Positions 5,791 through 7,578 of a stretch of DNA of 7,578 nucleotides are shown piece by piece (within the stretch, counting starts at the first letter, position 1; every line of letters begins with the position of its first letter). Location: the NCBI GenBank assembly GCA_005879045.1, contig VBLV01000173.1, forward strand, positions 1 through 7,578, given 5' to 3'. This stretch comes from Methanobacteriota archaeon. GTDB lineage: Archaea > Thermoplasmatota > Thermoplasmata > RBG-16-68-12. The translations under genes and the position numbers were made by a program. The notes below the pieces were generated by a model. The model saw only the letters and a program-made list of their open reading frames with translations, did no database searches and was not told where the DNA came from.

Positions 5791-6639
5791 TCAGCGACTT
5801 CTTGACGTTCGATGGCCGAGCCAGGCGTAGAGACCCACAGGCAGGATGCTCCCCAGGAAGGCCAGGTAGACCCATGCGGACGCGGCGCTCCAATTCACGT
5901 CGCCGGCGTACCGCGCAACCGCGATGAATTGCAAGACCGCGAAGGCGATGTAGCCGCCGGCCAGCGGCCGGATCCGGAGGAAATCGTTCTCGCGGCTCGC
6001 GTGGAACGCGGCGAAGCCGATCCCGATGAGCCACGCTCCGATGGCCCGTGATGTCAACGGCGTCAGCCCCCAGGGCCACACCGGCTTCACGATGTCCGGC
6101 GCAAGGAAGAGACCCAGGCCGACCACGAGCATGCCGACACCTTGTGCGAGGACCGCGATGCGCATCCATATCGGCGCGGGAGGCCCACGGGGCGGATCGC
6201 TTCCCGGTGCCCGGAGCTGGAGCATCCAGATGATCAACATCGCGACCGGAACGCCCGCATAGATCGCAAGCCAGAACCACGCGGCGCCTTGCGCGCTCGC
6301 AACGGGACTCGAGAAGTGAAACTGGTCGAAGTGGAGGAGCGTGGCGACGAGGGTGAGCGCCGTGAACAACCAGATCGCCGGGACGGCAACGCGAGCGCTC
6401 GCCCAGGCGGACTGGCGGGCCGCGATGACCTCGACGGGGACGGCGGCCCAGTACGACGCACCGAGGAATGCCCCGGTGAGAGGCCGGGCGATCGTCCATG
6501 CGAAGTAGGTGGCCGTTTGCTCCGTGAAGACCGTGAGCTGGAAGCCGGCAAGGAACACGAGCGCACTTGCTGCGTACAGAAGCCACCGCATCGGGGCGAT
6601 CAACGGCCGAACGCCCGGAGGTGCTTCCAACATCGACAT
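5791..6639 (-). CDS. Uncharacterised eight-helix membrane protein
   Basis: 282 residues with about eight hydrophobic helices: roughly 19-38, 47-74, 86-104, 119-142, 160-181, 196-215, 225-246 and 252-272. I recall similar proteins of unknown function in actinobacteria and other bacteria. They share FAWTI in the first loop, an FLGxxYWAA helix, LTLVATLLHFDxFHF, QLRAPGxDPPR and a WPWxLTPLTxRAIGAWLxGxG stretch, all visible here. There are no Cys, heme, nucleotide or protease motifs to hint at activity. Acidic and aromatic residues around helices 2-4 (E70, H103, D105, H108) are candidate functional sites. The ATG at 6639 is chosen; the next Met is residue 3, so the start is uncertain by only two residues. 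It is divergent from the ABC ATPase gene and precedes the sugar dehydrogenase by 79 bases, so it probably heads that transcription unit. Function is not assignable. Confidence 0.8.
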   Translation of the reverse strand: MSMLEAPPGVRPLIAPMRWLLYAASALVFLAGFQLTVFTEQTATYFAWTIARPLTGAFLGASYWAAVPVEVIAARQSAWASARVAVPAIWLFTALTLVATLLHFDQFHFSSPVASAQGAAWFWLAIYAGVPVAMLIIWMLQLRAPGSDPPRGPPAPIWMRIAVLAQGVGMLVVGLGLFLAPDIVKPVWPWGLTPLTSRAIGAWLIGIGFAAFHASRENDFLRIRPLAGGYIAFAVLQFIAVARYAGDVNWSAASAWVYLAFLGSILPVGLYAWLGHRTSRSR

Positions 6640-6669
6640 GCCCGGCCCGCATGCGGGGAACCGTTCAAG

Positions 6670-6678
6670 CCATAAGAA
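6670..6678 (-). promoter_or_regulatory. Weak TATA-like box for the eight-helix membrane protein gene
   Basis: On the minus strand TTCTTATGG (6678-6670) is centred about 35 bases before the ATG at 6639. It is the only A/T-rich hexamer-sized patch in the right place, and transcription would start about 9 bases ahead of the ATG. The match to a TATA box is poor and no clear BRE precedes it. Confidence 0.25.
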
Positions 6679-6770
6679 CCATGCTGCAGGTCAGGTCGCC
6701 GGATTCTCAGTCACGCGTTCCGCCTGCCTGGCATTGATTCGTGTTCTGAACTCTGTGCTGGGAATCCCTT

Positions 6771-6788
6771 CAAAGAGTTTAAGTATAT
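6771..6788 (+). promoter_or_regulatory. Archaeal BRE/TATA promoter of the ABC ATPase gene (leaderless)
   Basis: CAAAGAG (6771-6777) followed by TTTAAGTATAT (6778-6788) gives a purine-rich BRE and a strong TATA box. The box centre is about 27-28 bases before the ATG at 6810, exactly where archaeal transcription would start at or next to the ATG. No ribosome binding site precedes the ATG, so the mRNA should be leaderless. This is the strongest promoter signal in the window. Confidence 0.75.
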
Positions 6789-6801
6789 CGCGATATATCG
6801 C
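6784..6801 (+). promoter_or_regulatory. Overlapping palindromes, candidate operator
   Basis: TATATCGCGATATA (6784-6797) is a perfect 14-base palindrome and GCGATATATCGC (6790-6801) a perfect 12-base palindrome overlapping it. Read another way, TATATCGC is repeated at 6784-6791 and 6794-6801 with a 10-base period, one helical turn. The block spans from the TATA box to 9 bases before the start codon, where a bound repressor would block TBP/TFB or RNA polymerase. Part of the symmetry comes from the A/T-rich TATA box itself, so operator function is inferred. Confidence 0.45.
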
Positions 6802-6809
6802 AATCGACT

Positions 6810-7578
6810 ATGGAAGCTTCCCGCACGGAATCGGTCCCCCGCGAGCTCCCGGTCCACCTGGAGGGGCTAGGCAAAGAGTACGGTCACTTCACGGCCCTGA
6901 AGTCTCTCGATCTCACGGTCCCGGAGGGCACAGCCCTCGGGTTCCTCGGTCCGAACGGCGCGGGGAAGTCGACGACGATCAAGATCATGACGAACCTGAT
7001 CCGACCGTCCCGGGGCCGCGCGGTCCTCTTCGGCATCGAGGTGCGCCAGGAGCCGACCCGCGCCCTCGCGCGCATCGGTGCGGTGATTGAGACGCCGGAG
7101 TTCTACGGATACCTCTCGCCGCTCGAGACTCTCGCGTACGTGGGGCGCCTCCGCGGAATGCCGTCGAACGAGATCGAGCGACGGAGCGAGGCCGTCCTGA
7201 AGGAGGTCAAGTTGACCGAGTGGGCGGATCACCGGATCCAGGAGTTCTCAAAGGGGATGAAGCAGCGGCTCGCGATTGCACAGGCGCTCCTCCACGAGCC
7301 CGAACTGCTCATCCTCGACGAGCCCACTTCGGGCCTGGATCCGCGGGGCATGGCGGAGGTCCGCGATGTCATCAAGTCGCTGACGGGCGAGGGCCGGACG
7401 ATCTTCATGAGCTCCCACCTCCTCGGCGAGGTCCAGGAGGTGTGCGACGATGTCGCGCTCCTGAACCACGGAGAGCTCTTGGTCCACGGCTCCGTCCGTG
7501 ACCTCTCCCGCGGCGCGGACACGTCGACATTCCAGACGACCTTCCTCCGTCCTCCGACGTCGCAGGACCTCGAGGCGC
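6810..7578 (+). CDS. ABC transporter ATP-binding protein, BcrA/NatA (ABC-2 export) type, 3' end missing
   Basis: 256 codons are present before the window ends. The nucleotide-binding domain is complete: A-loop Y24, Walker A GPNGAGKS (47-54), signature SKGMKQR (147-153), Walker B LLILDEP (166-172), D-loop SGLD (174-177) and switch H203 in SSHLLGEV. The Q-loop position holds Glu (E94, in IETPEFY), which I recall as usual in the BcrA/CcmA-like subgroup, and SKGM replaces SGGQ as in that subgroup. Such ATPases drive ABC-2 permeases exporting antibiotics, lipids, ions or other compounds across the cytoplasmic membrane. The permease should be encoded just downstream, outside the window. The start ATG is fixed by the promoter 27 bases upstream; the first 14 residues are a short tail before the ATPase core. 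The substrate cannot be told. Confidence 0.92.
   Translation, partial: MEASRTESVPRELPVHLEGLGKEYGHFTALKSLDLTVPEGTALGFLGPNGAGKSTTIKIMTNLIRPSRGRAVLFGIEVRQEPTRALARIGAVIETPEFYGYLSPLETLAYVGRLRGMPSNEIERRSEAVLKEVKLTEWADHRIQEFSKGMKQRLAIAQALLHEPELLILDEPTSGLDPRGMAEVRDVIKSLTGEGRTIFMSSHLLGEVQEVCDDVALLNHGELLVHGSVRDLSRGADTSTFQTTFLRPPTSQDLEA

Noticed and set aside
5675..6652. 325-residue minus-strand frame over the eight-helix membrane protein
   Set aside because: It is Arg/Pro-rich with no helices or motifs and overlaps the clearly coding membrane protein in another frame; only its last part, in the spacer, deserved a finding.
6646..6657. Perfect palindrome CCCGCATGCGGG just ahead of the membrane protein start
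   Set aside because: It is short and made mostly of G/C, which is common by chance here, and there is no repeat of it elsewhere in the window.

Overview
The window is G+C-rich DNA (roughly two thirds G+C by eye) that reads as archaeal, most likely an uncultured euryarchaeal or Thermoplasmatota-type lineage; that last placement is inference. The evidence is a TATA box with a purine-rich BRE-like flank set for leaderless transcription in front of the ABC transporter gene, a short oligo-T terminator, a secreted PKD-repeat protein with a C-terminal membrane anchor and 17 N-glycosylation sequons, and DUF998-like and MerB-like proteins. Gene density is high and there are no RNA genes, insertion sequences or CRISPR arrays.

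Layout. Positions 1-1838 (+) look like one operon: the 3' end of a DUF998-like membrane protein, a PLP-dependent threonine/serine dehydratase starting 9 bases after its stop, and a small SAM-dependent methyltransferase followed by an oligo-T stretch. Positions 1923-2615 (+) encode a lone alkylmercury lyase (MerB)-family protein with its own candidate TATA box. It converges, with a 10-base gap, on a minus-strand cluster read in the order 6639 to 2626: an eight-helix uncharacterised membrane protein, a large membrane-anchored PQQ-type sugar dehydrogenase with four PKD domains, and a cytosolic cyclophilin. Positions 6640-6809 form a divergent promoter region. From 6810 (+) a BcrA/NatA-type ABC ATPase begins and runs off the window end.

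Working together. The sugar dehydrogenase appears to be held outside the cell by one C-terminal helix. The membrane protein upstream may be co-transcribed with it, but nothing in the sequence proves a shared function. The ABC ATPase probably pairs with a permease beyond the window. The most notable regulatory signal is a compact pair of overlapping perfect palindromes, which also form a 10-base-spaced direct repeat, between the ABC TATA box and its start codon. I found no clear multi-gene defence or other novel system. The best leads are the orphan MerB with a complete catalytic set, the ABC promoter operator, and two genes whose starts are each preceded, exactly 11 bases upstream, by an out-of-frame ATG with a better-placed ribosome binding site.
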